Of a stretch of 9,152 nucleotides of DNA, positions 1-7,136 are shown piece by piece. The notes beneath the pieces were generated by a model, which saw nothing but the letters and a program-made list of their open reading frames with translations, searched no databases and was not told the origin of the DNA. Both the position numbers and the translations under genes were made by a program. Numbering within the stretch: the first letter of the stretch is position 1; every line of letters begins with the position of its first letter. The stretch is from an uncultured Bermanella sp. (GTDB taxonomy: Bacteria > Pseudomonadota > Gammaproteobacteria > Pseudomonadales > Oceanobacteraceae): assembly GCA_913054445.1 (NCBI GenBank), contig CAJXIK010000066.1:1-9152 (forward strand), in the 5' to 3' direction.

Positions 1-10
1 GAGGCAACTC

Positions 11-44
11 CCCGCAAAGATTCTTCATAGTCGATCTTTGCGGG
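11..44. terminator. Hairpin downstream of the GGDEF-EAL gene, possible terminator
   Basis: A perfect 11-bp inverted repeat (CCCGCAAAGAT at 11-21, ATCTTTGCGGG at 34-44) encloses a 12-nt loop. It begins 7 bp beyond the stop codon of the minus-strand GGDEF-EAL gene. There is no T-run on either strand after the stem, so it is not a canonical Rho-independent terminator. It could still stabilise the 3' end of the mRNA or act as a weak bidirectional terminator. Confidence 0.5.
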
Positions 45-51
45 CGGGGTA

Positions 52-3000
52 TCAGGCGGGTTCGAAGTGCTCGTGTTCCGCCTCGAGGAAGTCGCAGGCC
101 AGTGCATCTGGCGGCACCGGGTGGCTGTACATGTAACCCTGTACGCGATGGCAGCCCACCTGTTGCAGGTACGTGCGCTGCGCCTCGTTTTCAACGCCTT
201 CGGCGATCACCCCTAAGCCGAGGTTATTGGCCATGGCGATGATAGTACGGGTGATCTGCGCGTCTGCCTGGTTGTGGGGCAGGTTGCGGATGAAGCTTTG
301 GTCTATTTTTAGGTTGTTCACCGGAAACTGCTTTAGGTAGCTTAAGGAGGAGTAACCGGTGCCGAAGTCATCGATGGAGAGCTGGAAGCCCATCTTGCGC
401 GCCTCGTTCAACACCGCCAGGGTCCGCTCCACGTCATCCATGAGGATGCTCTCGGTGAGTTCCAGTTCGATGAGTTCGGGGTCGACGCCGCTCTCATCCA
501 CGATGCGGCAGATGCCATCGAGCATGTTAACGTCTTTAAACTGGCGAGCACTTAAATTCACCGCCAACTTAGGCACCATAAAACCGGCCTCTTGCCAGTC
601 TATAATTTGTTCGCAGGCGGTGCGCAACACCCATTCGCCGACGGGCACTATTAAGCCGGTCTCTTCGATGATGGGAATAAACGTATCTGGCCCCACCAGC
701 TCGAACCCAGGTCGACGCCAGCGCAAGAGGGCCTCGATGCCACATATTTTATTTTCTTTGGTGTCCCACTGAGCCTGATAATGCAGCTCAAATTCGTTGT
801 GCAGCAGCGCTAAGTGCAGGCTGTTTTCCAGCTCTAGGCGCTCCATGGCCTTGATGTTCATTTCTTCTAGGTAAAACTGCCAGTTATTTTTACCCTTAGC
901 CTTAGCATGATACATAGCGGTATCGGCATTGCGCAGCAGCTCCATGGCGCTCTGGGTGCTGGCGGGAAACAAGGCCACGCCGACACTGGCGGTTAAATAG
1001 AGCTGGCGCTCGTTGATGGCAAACGGCTGCTGAATTTTTTTCAGGATGCGCTCGCACAGGTTTTCGACTTCTTGTCGCCAGTCTTGGCAGTCCTGGAGGC
1101 CGGGCATGATCACCGTAAATTCATCGCCACCCATGCGCGCCACTAAATCTTGTGGGCGAATGGCGGCGCTTAAGCGCTGTGCCACCTCGCGCAACACTAG
1201 GTCCCCCACTGGGTGCCCCATAGTATCGTTGATGGGTTTGAAGCGATCTAGGTCTATAAAGAGCAAGGCCAGCACTTGGCCCCTGACTAACATGAGACTC
1301 TCTAGGGTCTCGTGCATCTGCGCGCGGTTGGGCAGGTCGGTGAGGGAATCAAAATACGCGAGGCGCTCTATCCTAGCTTCGTTGGTTTTACGCAGGGAGG
1401 TATCTGAGCTGATGATGATGTGACGCTGCACATTGCCCTCGCTGTCTTTTAGGGCGGTAATGCCGGTCCAACTGGGGCAAACCTCACCATCTTTAGTGCG
1501 ATAATTTATTTCACCCTGCCAGTGGCCATGCTCGCGCAGGGACTGCCCCATGTCCCTAATGACGGCGCGCGGATTGGCCCTAGCTAACAATCGCAACGGG
1601 TCGCGGCCGATGACGCTGTCGGCGGTGTAACCGGTGAGGTGGCTAAAGGCCTTGTTGACCTTATTTACACTGGCATTGGCGTGACTGACGATGATGGATT
1701 CAGAGGAGTTTTCGAATACCTCGGAGGCGGTGCGAGCTTCCTGCTCGATGGCACGCCGCTGCGTCACGTCACGGCAACTGGCCAAAATGCCTTCTATCTC
1801 GCCCGCTTCGTTGCGCAGCACGCTGCTCTGAACCTCGAGTATGAGCGGCATGCCCGCTTGATTTTGAATGGCGAGATCTAGGTTACGCACATGGTCGCTG
1901 GGGGTGGCCTTGTCTAGGGCCTCGGTGATGTCGGTGCGCAGGCTGTTCATTAAGCGCCAGTAAGTCTCGCCTTTAAATAACAGGGTTAAGCCCTCGCGCA
2001 ACACCTGCGCCGACGAGTAACCCAGCATCTTCGTGACCGAGGTGCTGATGTAGGTGAGCTCGAAGCCGGTATCCAGCGTGAAGACGATGTCGCTCATGCC
2101 CTCGGCCAATAGGCGGTAGCGGCTCTCGCTGTCGAGTACGCGCACCTTAGCGTCTTCGGCGGCGGTGATGTCGCGTACCGTGCCCACCGAGTAGCGGCTA
2201 CTCTCGCCATGGACGACGCCGACGTCCTTATTAAAGATGCAATCGCGAAAACGCATCAGCCGCCAGCTGCCGTTGCTGTGCTTGAGGCGCACGCGGATTT
2301 CATTGACCTCACCGGGTGCCATGCTGGCTAGGGTCGCCACCGCCTGTTCATAACGGGCTAAATCATCGCCGTGTAATAGCTCGCGCCAATGCTGCATATT
2401 AGCGATAGCGGACCCGTCATAGCCCAGCAAGGAGGCGATATGGCGGCTATTGTAGACCACCTTACGCTGCACTAAGTCATTTACATAGACAGTGTCGGGA
2501 AGGGTTTGCAGCACACTGGACCAGAAGCTTTCACGCTCGCGTAATTTTTTTTGCGCCTCCACTTGCTCGCCGATGTCGCTGAAACTCAACAAGGCTTGGT
2601 CTCTTGCCACTCGATCCAGCGTCACATTCAGCAGGTAATGACGCGTCAGTGCCGCGCTATTTTTAAGGGTTGCCTCCATGGTAAATTTTTTCTTGTCGTC
2701 GCTGATGCACTGCGCCATATCTATTATTAGTGCCTGATTATCGTCTTGGAACAGCTCGTGGGCGGCGTCCATAAAATCCGCTTTATTGCGGCTCCCCAAT
2801 AAATTTAACGCCGCATCGTTGATGTCAATTAAATTAAAGGACGACAACAGCGCCGCAAATTCTTGGGGGTGTTGTGACAGGTAGCCCTTAACCGTCATGC
2901 CGTCTAGGTGATGCAGCCATTCACGCACGAGAGCGATGTCCACATGCCACATGCCCACGCCACTGCCCTCGTATAATGCGCGATAGCGGCGACGACTCAC

Positions 3001-3564
3001 ATCCAGTAATTCGCGGTCGGAGACCTGACGGCTGATGTCGCGCAAGAGCCAGATGACACTGGGCTCACCATTTTCGGGCTTCGAAAAGTGCTGCCTTATA
3101 TGCAGGGTCAGGAGGCTGCCGTTAAAGTCCACTAGGGTCTCACCATGGTTTTCTATCTGGCCATTGGTTTGCAAACCACTCCACCTCTCTAGCCAGGGTA
3201 GGCCGGGAAAAGGAAATACCGTTTGGATGGATTGGCCAATCACCTGCTCGATGGCTGGATTGCCCAGCCACTTGCCCGCCGAGGCATTGCAAAATATGAT
3301 CTTGCCATGGAGGTTAGTGGTGATCACCAACTCGTCGATACAGGACAAGGCCTGCTCGGAACACTGCAATTTCTGCTGAGCGATGACACTGGCTGGCACG
3401 CTTTTTTTATCAAGGCGGCGCAACAGTAAGCAGGCCAGGCCAGCATAGAGCAGCACCTGCAACGCAAGAATTAGCCCTTGTGTTGCCAGCAACAGCACAA
3501 AAGATAGCGCGAGCAAGACGGCCACGCTGTTATTGTTTACAAGATTTGCTTTACGCAACCACAT
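52..3564 (-). CDS. Membrane-anchored PAS(x5)-GGDEF-EAL cyclic-di-GMP signalling protein
   Basis: This 1170-residue protein is predicted to make and/or break cyclic-di-GMP at the inner membrane. Residues about 13-50 are a hydrophobic stretch that fits one or two membrane helices. Five PAS-type sensor regions follow, at roughly 70-185, 190-335, 345-470, 480-605 and 612-728. The GGDEF domain (about 730-900) has an intact GGDEF signature at 812-816, the metal-binding DLD near 771-773, and an RPQD inhibitory I-site (803-806) five residues upstream. The EAL domain (about 910-1160) keeps EAL (944-946), NLSARQF (from 1003), ELTES (1035-1039), DDFGTGYSS (1065-1073), LKID, AEGVE and QGY. Both domains therefore look catalytically competent by motif; net activity cannot be read from sequence. 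The ATG at 3564 has an AAGGA Shine-Dalgarno 8 nt upstream and directly precedes the membrane segment. The gene is divergent from the PilZ gene. Confidence 0.95.
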   Translation of the reverse strand: MWLRKANLVNNNSVAVLLALSFVLLLATQGLILALQVLLYAGLACLLLRRLDKKSVPASVIAQQKLQCSEQALSCIDELVITTNLHGKIIFCNASAGKWLGNPAIEQVIGQSIQTVFPFPGLPWLERWSGLQTNGQIENHGETLVDFNGSLLTLHIRQHFSKPENGEPSVIWLLRDISRQVSDRELLDVSRRRYRALYEGSGVGMWHVDIALVREWLHHLDGMTVKGYLSQHPQEFAALLSSFNLIDINDAALNLLGSRNKADFMDAAHELFQDDNQALIIDMAQCISDDKKKFTMEATLKNSAALTRHYLLNVTLDRVARDQALLSFSDIGEQVEAQKKLRERESFWSSVLQTLPDTVYVNDLVQRKVVYNSRHIASLLGYDGSAIANMQHWRELLHGDDLARYEQAVATLASMAPGEVNEIRVRLKHSNGSWRLMRFRDCIFNKDVGVVHGESSRYSVGTVRDITAAEDAKVRVLDSESRYRLLAEGMSDIVFTLDTGFELTYISTSVTKMLGYSSAQVLREGLTLLFKGETYWRLMNSLRTDITEALDKATPSDHVRNLDLAIQNQAGMPLILEVQSSVLRNEAGEIEGILASCRDVTQRRAIEQEARTASEVFENSSESIIVSHANASVNKVNKAFSHLTGYTADSVIGRDPLRLLARANPRAVIRDMGQSLREHGHWQGEINYRTKDGEVCPSWTGITALKDSEGNVQRHIIISSDTSLRKTNEARIERLAYFDSLTDLPNRAQMHETLESLMLVRGQVLALLFIDLDRFKPINDTMGHPVGDLVLREVAQRLSAAIRPQDLVARMGGDEFTVIMPGLQDCQDWRQEVENLCERILKKIQQPFAINERQLYLTASVGVALFPASTQSAMELLRNADTAMYHAKAKGKNNWQFYLEEMNIKAMERLELENSLHLALLHNEFELHYQAQWDTKENKICGIEALLRWRRPGFELVGPDTFIPIIEETGLIVPVGEWVLRTACEQIIDWQEAGFMVPKLAVNLSARQFKDVNMLDGICRIVDESGVDPELIELELTESILMDDVERTLAVLNEARKMGFQLSIDDFGTGYSSLSYLKQFPVNNLKIDQSFIRNLPHNQADAQITRTIIAMANNLGLGVIAEGVENEAQRTYLQQVGCHRVQGYMYSHPVPPDALACDFLEAEHEHFEPA

Positions 3565-3572
3565 CGACTCAA

Positions 3573-3577
3573 TCCTT
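3573..3577 (-). promoter_or_regulatory. Ribosome binding site of the GGDEF-EAL gene
   Basis: AAGGA read on the minus strand, 8 nt before the ATG at 3564. It supports that start. The next in-frame candidates would cut into the membrane anchor. Confidence 0.6.
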
Positions 3578-3665
3578 GTCTTTGATCTGTTTTTCTTATT
3601 GTTCCTTAGCGCCGCCCATTATGGCAGGACTGGGCACAAATGATAACGCTGCCGCGCGCGCCAGC

Positions 3666-3671
3666 TATACT
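3666..3671 (+). promoter_or_regulatory. Possible -10 box of the PilZ gene
   Basis: TATACT lies 27 bp before the PilZ start codon, close to the sigma-70 consensus TATAAT. No good -35 box is visible at 16-18 bp upstream; the best sequence there, TGATAA at 3641-3646, is poor and 19 bp away. The assignment is tentative. Confidence 0.3.
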
Positions 3672-3688
3672 TGGCAGATACAACCACT

Positions 3689-3692
3689 GGAG
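3689..3692 (+). promoter_or_regulatory. Ribosome binding site deciding the PilZ start
   Basis: GGAG ends 6 nt before the ATG at 3699. This sets the start well inside the longer open frame that begins at 3480. Confidence 0.65.
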
Positions 3693-3698
3693 CCAATC

Positions 3699-4073
3699 AT
3701 GAGCGAACAACGCCGCAGCTTTCAGCGTATTCCGTTTGATGCCGACACTCGGGTAGGCCAGGGGGACAAGAGTTGGCAGGTGAGCCTGATCGACGTGAGC
3801 CTCAACGGCATCCTGTTTAAGCAACCCGCTAACTGGCACATTCATCCCGGCCTGCCCCTGAGCATCTGCATCAACCTAGCCGATAACACCCGTATCCACA
3901 TGGAAATTCAACTGATACACAGCACCAAGAATCAGGTGGGCTGCCAATGCCTGCACATTGATTTAGACAGCATCACCCTGCTCAAGCGCCTGATTGAGTT
4001 GAATTTAGGCTCGGATGAGTTTGTGGGCCGAGAATTAAGCGCCCTGCTTGCAGAGCAGGACAGCGACCTGTAG
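3699..4073 (+). CDS. Small PilZ-domain cyclic-di-GMP receptor protein
   Basis: A 124-residue protein made almost entirely of one PilZ domain, a cytosolic fold that binds c-di-GMP and changes interactions with partner proteins. The N-terminal arginine motif RxxxR is present (R6 and R10 in RRSFQR), as is the DxSxxG motif (D32, S34, G37 in DVSLNG), so ligand binding is expected. No output domain is fused, so the partner is unknown. The start at 3699 is chosen because GGAG at 3689-3692 lies 6 nt upstream and the arginine motif follows within ten residues. The reading frame stays open back to an ATG at 3480, but that start would run through the promoter and into the neighbouring gene. It is divergent from the GGDEF-EAL gene (134-bp gap) and convergent with radA. 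Its TAG stop lies inside the head of a REP-like element. Confidence 0.92.
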   Translation: MSEQRRSFQRIPFDADTRVGQGDKSWQVSLIDVSLNGILFKQPANWHIHPGLPLSICINLADNTRIHMEIQLIHSTKNQVGCQCLHIDLDSITLLKRLIELNLGSDEFVGRELSALLAEQDSDL

Positions 4074-4093
4074 GAGGGCACCCCGTGCCCGAA
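4070..4093 (+). repeat. REP-like element A, overlapping the PilZ stop codon
   Basis: A 24-nt unit: head GTAGGA (4070-4075), left arm GGGCAC (4076-4081), loop CCC, right arm GTGCCC (4085-4090), tail GAA. The stem is a perfect 6 bp. A GTAG head before a palindrome is the known hallmark of bacterial REP elements, whose mobilisation is attributed to RAYT (TnpA-REP) enzymes. The TAG of the head is the PilZ stop codon. Element B, in inverted orientation, lies 166 bp further on. Confidence 0.75.
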
Positions 4094-4122
4094 GAGCCCT
4101 AAACAATCAGCTTACTATTTAC

Positions 4123-4250
4123 ACGCTTATACGTTTATACGTTTATACGCTTACACGCTTACACGCTTATACGCTTATACGCTTATACGCTTATACGCTT
4201 ATACGCTTACACGCTTGTACGCTTGTACGCTTACACATTTATACGCTTAC
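4123..4250. repeat. Tandem 8-bp repeat, 16 units (consensus ACGCTTAT)
   Basis: Sixteen contiguous 8-bp units fill 128 bp without any indel. Six units are exact consensus, five read ACGCTTAC, two ACGTTTAT, two ACGCTTGT and one ACATTTAT. Every deviation is a transition. Variants often sit beside an identical copy (units 2-3, 4-5, 12-13), as expected from duplication by replication slippage. The array lies between the 3' ends of two convergent genes and between two inverted REP-like elements. It is a likely variable-number locus. Plasmid-type iterons are an unlikely alternative, since no replication gene is nearby. Confidence 0.95.
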
Positions 4251-4258
4251 ATTACAGG

Positions 4259-4282
4259 GTCGCTCACGGGGTGAGCTCCTAC
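4259..4282 (-). repeat. REP-like element B, inverted partner of A
   Basis: On the minus strand: head GTAGGA (4282-4277), left arm GCTCAC, loop CCC, right arm GTGAGC, tail GAC. It matches element A in head, loop, outer and inner stem positions and GA tail. It differs at two adjacent stem positions on each arm, and both changes are compensated so that pairing is kept. It lies 31 bp beyond the radA stop, reading in the direction of radA transcription. Confidence 0.72.
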
Positions 4283-4313
4283 GTATCACGCACAACGCCC
4301 TAAGCCCCCAATA

Positions 4314-5678
4314 TCAAATAATCTCCAACGCCTGACTAATATTCTCCACAGGAATCACCTGCATGCCCTCGATGCCATTTTTAGGCACGTTGGCCTTGGG
4401 CGCTATGGCCCGCTTGAAGCCGTGCTTGGCGGCTTCTTTCAAGCGTTCCTGACCACTGGGCACGGGCCGGATCTCGCCAGATAAACCCACCTCACCGAAG
4501 ACCACCATGTCGTGGGGCAGTGGCTTGTCTTTGAAACTAGAGAGGATGGACATCAAGAGGGCTAGGTCGGCAGAGGTCTCACTCACCTTCACGCCCCCCA
4601 CCACGTTGATATACACATCCTGATCGCCACAGTGAATGCCAGCATGACGGTGCATCACCGCCAACAACATGGATAAACGGTTCTGATCTAAGCCCACCGC
4701 CACGCGCTTGGGGTGGCCAAAGTGGCTGTCATCTACCAGCGCCTGAATTTCCACCAACAGCGGCCGCGTGCCCTCCCACACCACCATCACGCTGGAACCA
4801 CTGACCGGCTGCTCGCTACGGCTGAGAAAGATGGAGCTGGGATTTTTAACCTCTTTCATGCCGGTCTCGAGCATGGCGAACACCCCTAGCTCGTTCACCG
4901 CCCCGAAGCGGTTCTTGATGCCACGCAGGGTCCTGAAGCGGTTATCGCTGTCGCCCTCGAGCATCACCGAGCAATCGATCATGTGCTCGAGCACCTTAGG
5001 GCCAGCTAGGGAGCCATCCTTAGTGACATGGCCCACTAAAAACAACACAGTGTTACTTTGCTTGGCAAAGCGCGTGAGATAGGCGGCGCTTTCCCGCACT
5101 TGGGAGACGCTACCCGGAGCCGACTCTACCCCTGGGGTGTGCATCACCTGAATGGAGTCGATCACCATGACCCGAGGTTGGTGGTGCTTGGCGATGGCGA
5201 CGATCTGCTCCACATCGGTTTCCGCCAGCATCTGTAGGTTATCGGTGGGCAGCTTGAGGCGCTGGGCGCGCAGGGCCACCTGTTGCAGGGACTCTTCGCC
5301 GGTGATGTACAACACGGGCATGTGCTGCGCCAAGTAACACATGATTTGCAGCAGCAGGGTAGACTTACCCGCCCCCGGATGCCCCCCCACGAGGTTCACC
5401 GAACCGGGCACTAGGCCACCGCCTAACACGCGATCAAACTCCCCCATGCCCGAGGTAAAACGTGGCAAGTCTGCTAAGGAAACCTCGCTGAGTTTTACCA
5501 CTTTGTTGGCCCCGAGGCCGCCACCGGCATAGCCCTCGCGCACCACCGCCGACTTTGAGTTGGAGGTTTTAAATTCTTGCAGGGTATTCCACTCTTTACA
5601 GGCGCTGCACTGGCCCTGCCATTTGCTATGATCGCTGCCACACTCGCTGCACACGTAGGCTATTTTTTGTTTGGCCAT
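4314..5678 (-). CDS. radA: DNA repair and recombination protein RadA (Sms)
   Basis: A 454-residue protein, close to the 460 of E. coli RadA. In that family it is a RecA-related, DnaB-like ATPase that drives branch migration of recombination intermediates in the cytosol. An N-terminal four-cysteine zinc finger is visible (C10, C13, C24, C27). The Walker A motif is GHPGAGKST (99-107) and the Walker B region is VMVIDSIQ (170-177). The RadA-specific KNRFG motif is at 255-259. The C-terminal part (about 280-454) is the Lon-protease-like domain, including GEVGLSGEIRPV (395-406); in this family it is structural and not proteolytic. The start at 5678 places the zinc finger at the usual distance from the N-terminus. 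The only Shine-Dalgarno-like sequence is a weak AGAAG. nhaA ends 35 bp upstream on the same strand, so co-transcription is plausible. Confidence 0.98.
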   Translation of the reverse strand: MAKQKIAYVCSECGSDHSKWQGQCSACKEWNTLQEFKTSNSKSAVVREGYAGGGLGANKVVKLSEVSLADLPRFTSGMGEFDRVLGGGLVPGSVNLVGGHPGAGKSTLLLQIMCYLAQHMPVLYITGEESLQQVALRAQRLKLPTDNLQMLAETDVEQIVAIAKHHQPRVMVIDSIQVMHTPGVESAPGSVSQVRESAAYLTRFAKQSNTVLFLVGHVTKDGSLAGPKVLEHMIDCSVMLEGDSDNRFRTLRGIKNRFGAVNELGVFAMLETGMKEVKNPSSIFLSRSEQPVSGSSVMVVWEGTRPLLVEIQALVDDSHFGHPKRVAVGLDQNRLSMLLAVMHRHAGIHCGDQDVYINVVGGVKVSETSADLALLMSILSSFKDKPLPHDMVVFGEVGLSGEIRPVPSGQERLKEAAKHGFKRAIAPKANVPKNGIEGMQVIPVENISQALEII

Positions 5679-5713
5679 GGCTTCTGTTTTTTATAGTGAA
5701 AGAAAGAAGGGGA

Positions 5714-6895
5714 TTATGACACATCGCTGGGCTTGCAATAAAAGCGCAACCACAATACCGCCCAGATGGCCGAGATTAAGGATCCCACCAGAATCCCTAG
5801 GCGGCTCTGCAACATATTATCGGCCGCCTGCTCAAAGGCTAGGCCGCCGATAAATAGGCTCATGGTGAAGCCCACGCCGCACAATACCGCCAGGCCATAA
5901 ATTTGCCGCCAGTTAACACCGTGAGGCATGACCCCCAGTTTTAGGCGCAGCCCCAACCATACCATCAGCATGACACCCACTTGCTTGCCCAGCACTAGGC
6001 CGAGAATAATGCCCAAGGAAATATTATCCAGTGCCGCCGTGAGCGTCACCTGAGGGAAAGACAGGCCAGCATTGGCAAAGGCAAACAGCGGCACGATGAC
6101 AAAACCCACCGGGCCGTGCAGGTCGTTTTCCAGCTCCTGCAATGGCTGACAGGCTTGCCCATCCCAGTCCAAGCCACGGCTGGGGATGAACATGGCCAGC
6201 ACCACACCAGCTAGGGTGGCGTGTACGCCAGATTTAAGCAGGGCCAGCCACATGACCGCCCCCACCAGTAAATAACCCGCCTTGCTCACTATTTCGAGGC
6301 GATTCATGAGCCACAGGCAAACGATGCAGGCCGATGACACCAGTAAGGCACTCATGGAGAGCTGTTCGGTATAGAAGAGCGCGATGATGATGATGGCCCC
6401 AAGGTCATCGAAGATGGCGAGGCTCACCAGAAAGATTTTCATTGCGCGCGGCACTCTGTCACCCAATAAAATGAGTATGCCGAGGGCGAAGGCGATGTCG
6501 GTGGCGGTGGGGATGGCCCAGCCCTGAATGGCCACGGGGTCATGCCAGTTAAATAAGGCATAAATGAGAGCCGGTGCGGCCATGCCACCGACGGCACCCA
6601 GCAAGGGTAAGACGACTTTTTTAGGGGTGTTTAACTCGCCGACGATGGCTTCGCGTTTTAATTCCAAGCCCACATGGAGAAAGAAGATGGCCATGAGGCC
6701 GTCGTTTATCCACAACAGCAAGGGTTTGGAGATAGCGTATTGCTCGATGGAGACCGTGAGTTTTAGAGTCAGCAGTTGGTGATATGCGTCTTGCCATGGA
6801 GAGTTGGCCACCAGCAGGGCCATGAGCGTGGCCCCCATGAGAACCAAGCCGCTGGCAGCTTCTAGCCGTAAAAATCGACGAATAGATTCGAACAT
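5714..6895 (-). CDS. nhaA: Na+/H+ antiporter NhaA
   Basis: A 393-residue inner-membrane antiporter (E. coli NhaA is 388) that exports Na+ or Li+ in exchange for H+, supporting salt and alkaline tolerance. Numbering from the possible GTG at 6901, conserved residues are: E80 in VGLELKRE, D135 in TDIAF, the D165-D166 pair in AIFDDLGAI (the E. coli D163/D164 ion-binding site), H227 in SGVHATLAG and K306 in LGKQVG (E. coli K300). About a dozen hydrophobic helices are present, as in the family. The start is the ATG at 6895. The in-frame GTG at 6901 overlaps the Shine-Dalgarno AAGGAG (6906-6901), whose 5-nt spacing fits the ATG. Subtract 2 from the residue numbers above for the ATG-started protein. 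The start region lies in a strong inverted repeat; radA follows after 35 bp. Confidence 0.97.
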   Translation of the reverse strand: MFESIRRFLRLEAASGLVLMGATLMALLVANSPWQDAYHQLLTLKLTVSIEQYAISKPLLLWINDGLMAIFFLHVGLELKREAIVGELNTPKKVVLPLLGAVGGMAAPALIYALFNWHDPVAIQGWAIPTATDIAFALGILILLGDRVPRAMKIFLVSLAIFDDLGAIIIIALFYTEQLSMSALLVSSACIVCLWLMNRLEIVSKAGYLLVGAVMWLALLKSGVHATLAGVVLAMFIPSRGLDWDGQACQPLQELENDLHGPVGFVIVPLFAFANAGLSFPQVTLTAALDNISLGIILGLVLGKQVGVMLMVWLGLRLKLGVMPHGVNWRQIYGLAVLCGVGFTMSLFIGGLAFEQAADNMLQSRLGILVGSLISAIWAVLWLRFYCKPSDVS

Positions 6896-6898
6896 GGA

Positions 6899-6928
6899 CA
6901 CTCCTTGGTCAATTTTAGACCAAGAGTG
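6899..6928 (-). promoter_or_regulatory. Inverted repeat spanning the nhaA Shine-Dalgarno (operator or mRNA hairpin)
   Basis: CTTGGTC (6904-6910) and GACCAAG (6918-6924) are perfect inverted repeats around a 7-nt AT-rich centre. Pairing extends by four more pairs (CACT 6899-6902 with AGTG 6925-6928) across a single bulged base at 6903. In mRNA the AAGGAG Shine-Dalgarno (6906-6901) would sit inside the 3' arm of this 11-pair hairpin. Alternatively, the centre holds the likely -10 box, and the dyad is a DNA operator for a dimeric regulator. Confidence 0.6.
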
Positions 6929-6939
6929 CCAATATTCAA
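6912..6939 (-). promoter_or_regulatory. Candidate sigma-70 promoter of nhaA
   Basis: On the minus strand, TTGAAT (6939-6934) is separated by 16 bp from TAAAAT (6917-6912). Both boxes are close to consensus. The implied transcription start, about 6905, leaves a leader of only some ten nucleotides, beginning at the Shine-Dalgarno. That is tight, so the promoter might be elsewhere or the transcript might come from hemE. Confidence 0.4.
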
Positions 6940-6965
6940 CTTTGGCTGTGTATTACGGAGGTGGG

Positions 6966-7082
6966 ATCGGGCAGGGGCTGTTCTCGTATTGGCTCAATCG
7001 GGCAGGGGCTGCTTTCATATTGGTTCAATCGGGCAGGGGCTGCCCTCGTACTGGTTCAATCGGGCAGGGGCTGCCCTCGTAC
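6966..7082 (-). repeat. Tandem array of four REP-like elements, 31-bp period
   Basis: Four 24-nt elements (6966-6989, 6997-7020, 7028-7051, 7059-7082) are joined by 7-nt linkers reading TGGYTCA on the plus strand. Read on the minus strand, each has a GTAC-like head, a GGGCAG arm, a CCC loop, a CTGCCC arm and tail GAT. The two elements nearest hemE have perfect stems and heads. The two nearest nhaA have changes confined to the head and head-proximal arm, which break pairing. The tail-side half is identical in all four. No long spacers exist, so this is not a CRISPR array. Confidence 0.88.
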
Positions 7083-7102
7083 GAGGCCACCCTGTGGCCG
7101 AA
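7079..7102 (+). repeat. REP-like element D, head-to-head with the array
   Basis: Head GTACGA (7079-7084), arm GGCCAC, loop CCT, arm GTGGCC (7094-7099), tail GAA. It is inverted relative to the four-element array and shares its GTAC head bases with the last array unit. The junction TCGTACGA (7077-7084) is itself a perfect palindrome. Confidence 0.65.
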
Positions 7103-7104
7103 AT

Positions 7105-7128
7105 CTCTTAGGCCACAAGGTGGCCGAT
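7105..7128 (+). repeat. REP-like element E, degenerate head
   Basis: A perfect 6-bp stem (GGCCAC 7111-7116, GTGGCC 7120-7125) around AAG, with tail GAT, repeats the stem of element D 26 bp further on. The head position reads CTCTTA and does not match GTAN. It is either a decayed copy or part of a two-hairpin unit with D. Confidence 0.5.
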
Positions 7129-7136
7129 TGCGCTTT

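Noticed and set aside
1639..1881. Plus-strand open frame inside the GGDEF-EAL gene (similar ones occur antisense to radA, nhaA and hemE)
   Set aside because: These are antisense shadows of well-supported genes, with no domain or ribosome-site evidence.
3480..3698. 73-residue N-terminal extension of the PilZ protein from the ATG at 3480
   Set aside because: It would overlap the start of the divergent GGDEF-EAL gene and the shared promoter region. The ATG at 3699 has a well-spaced GGAG and begins the PilZ domain.
4123..4250. Iteron-type replication origin
   Set aside because: The repeats lie between core chromosomal genes. No replication initiator gene or DnaA-box cluster is seen, and the 8-bp period without spacing is microsatellite-like.
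4048..4335. Plus-strand open frame with a repeated YTLIRL-type peptide
   Set aside because: It is the translation of the 8-bp microsatellite, begins inside the PilZ gene and runs into radA antisense. No coding signal is visible.
6896..6901. GTG at 6901 as the nhaA start
   Set aside because: The GTG overlaps the Shine-Dalgarno AAGGAG itself; spacing of 5 nt supports the ATG at 6895.
6966..7082. CRISPR array suggested by the 31-bp regular repeats
   Set aside because: The interval between repeated cores is only 7 nt and is itself conserved, so there are no unique spacers, and no cas gene is present. The units are hairpin REP-like elements.
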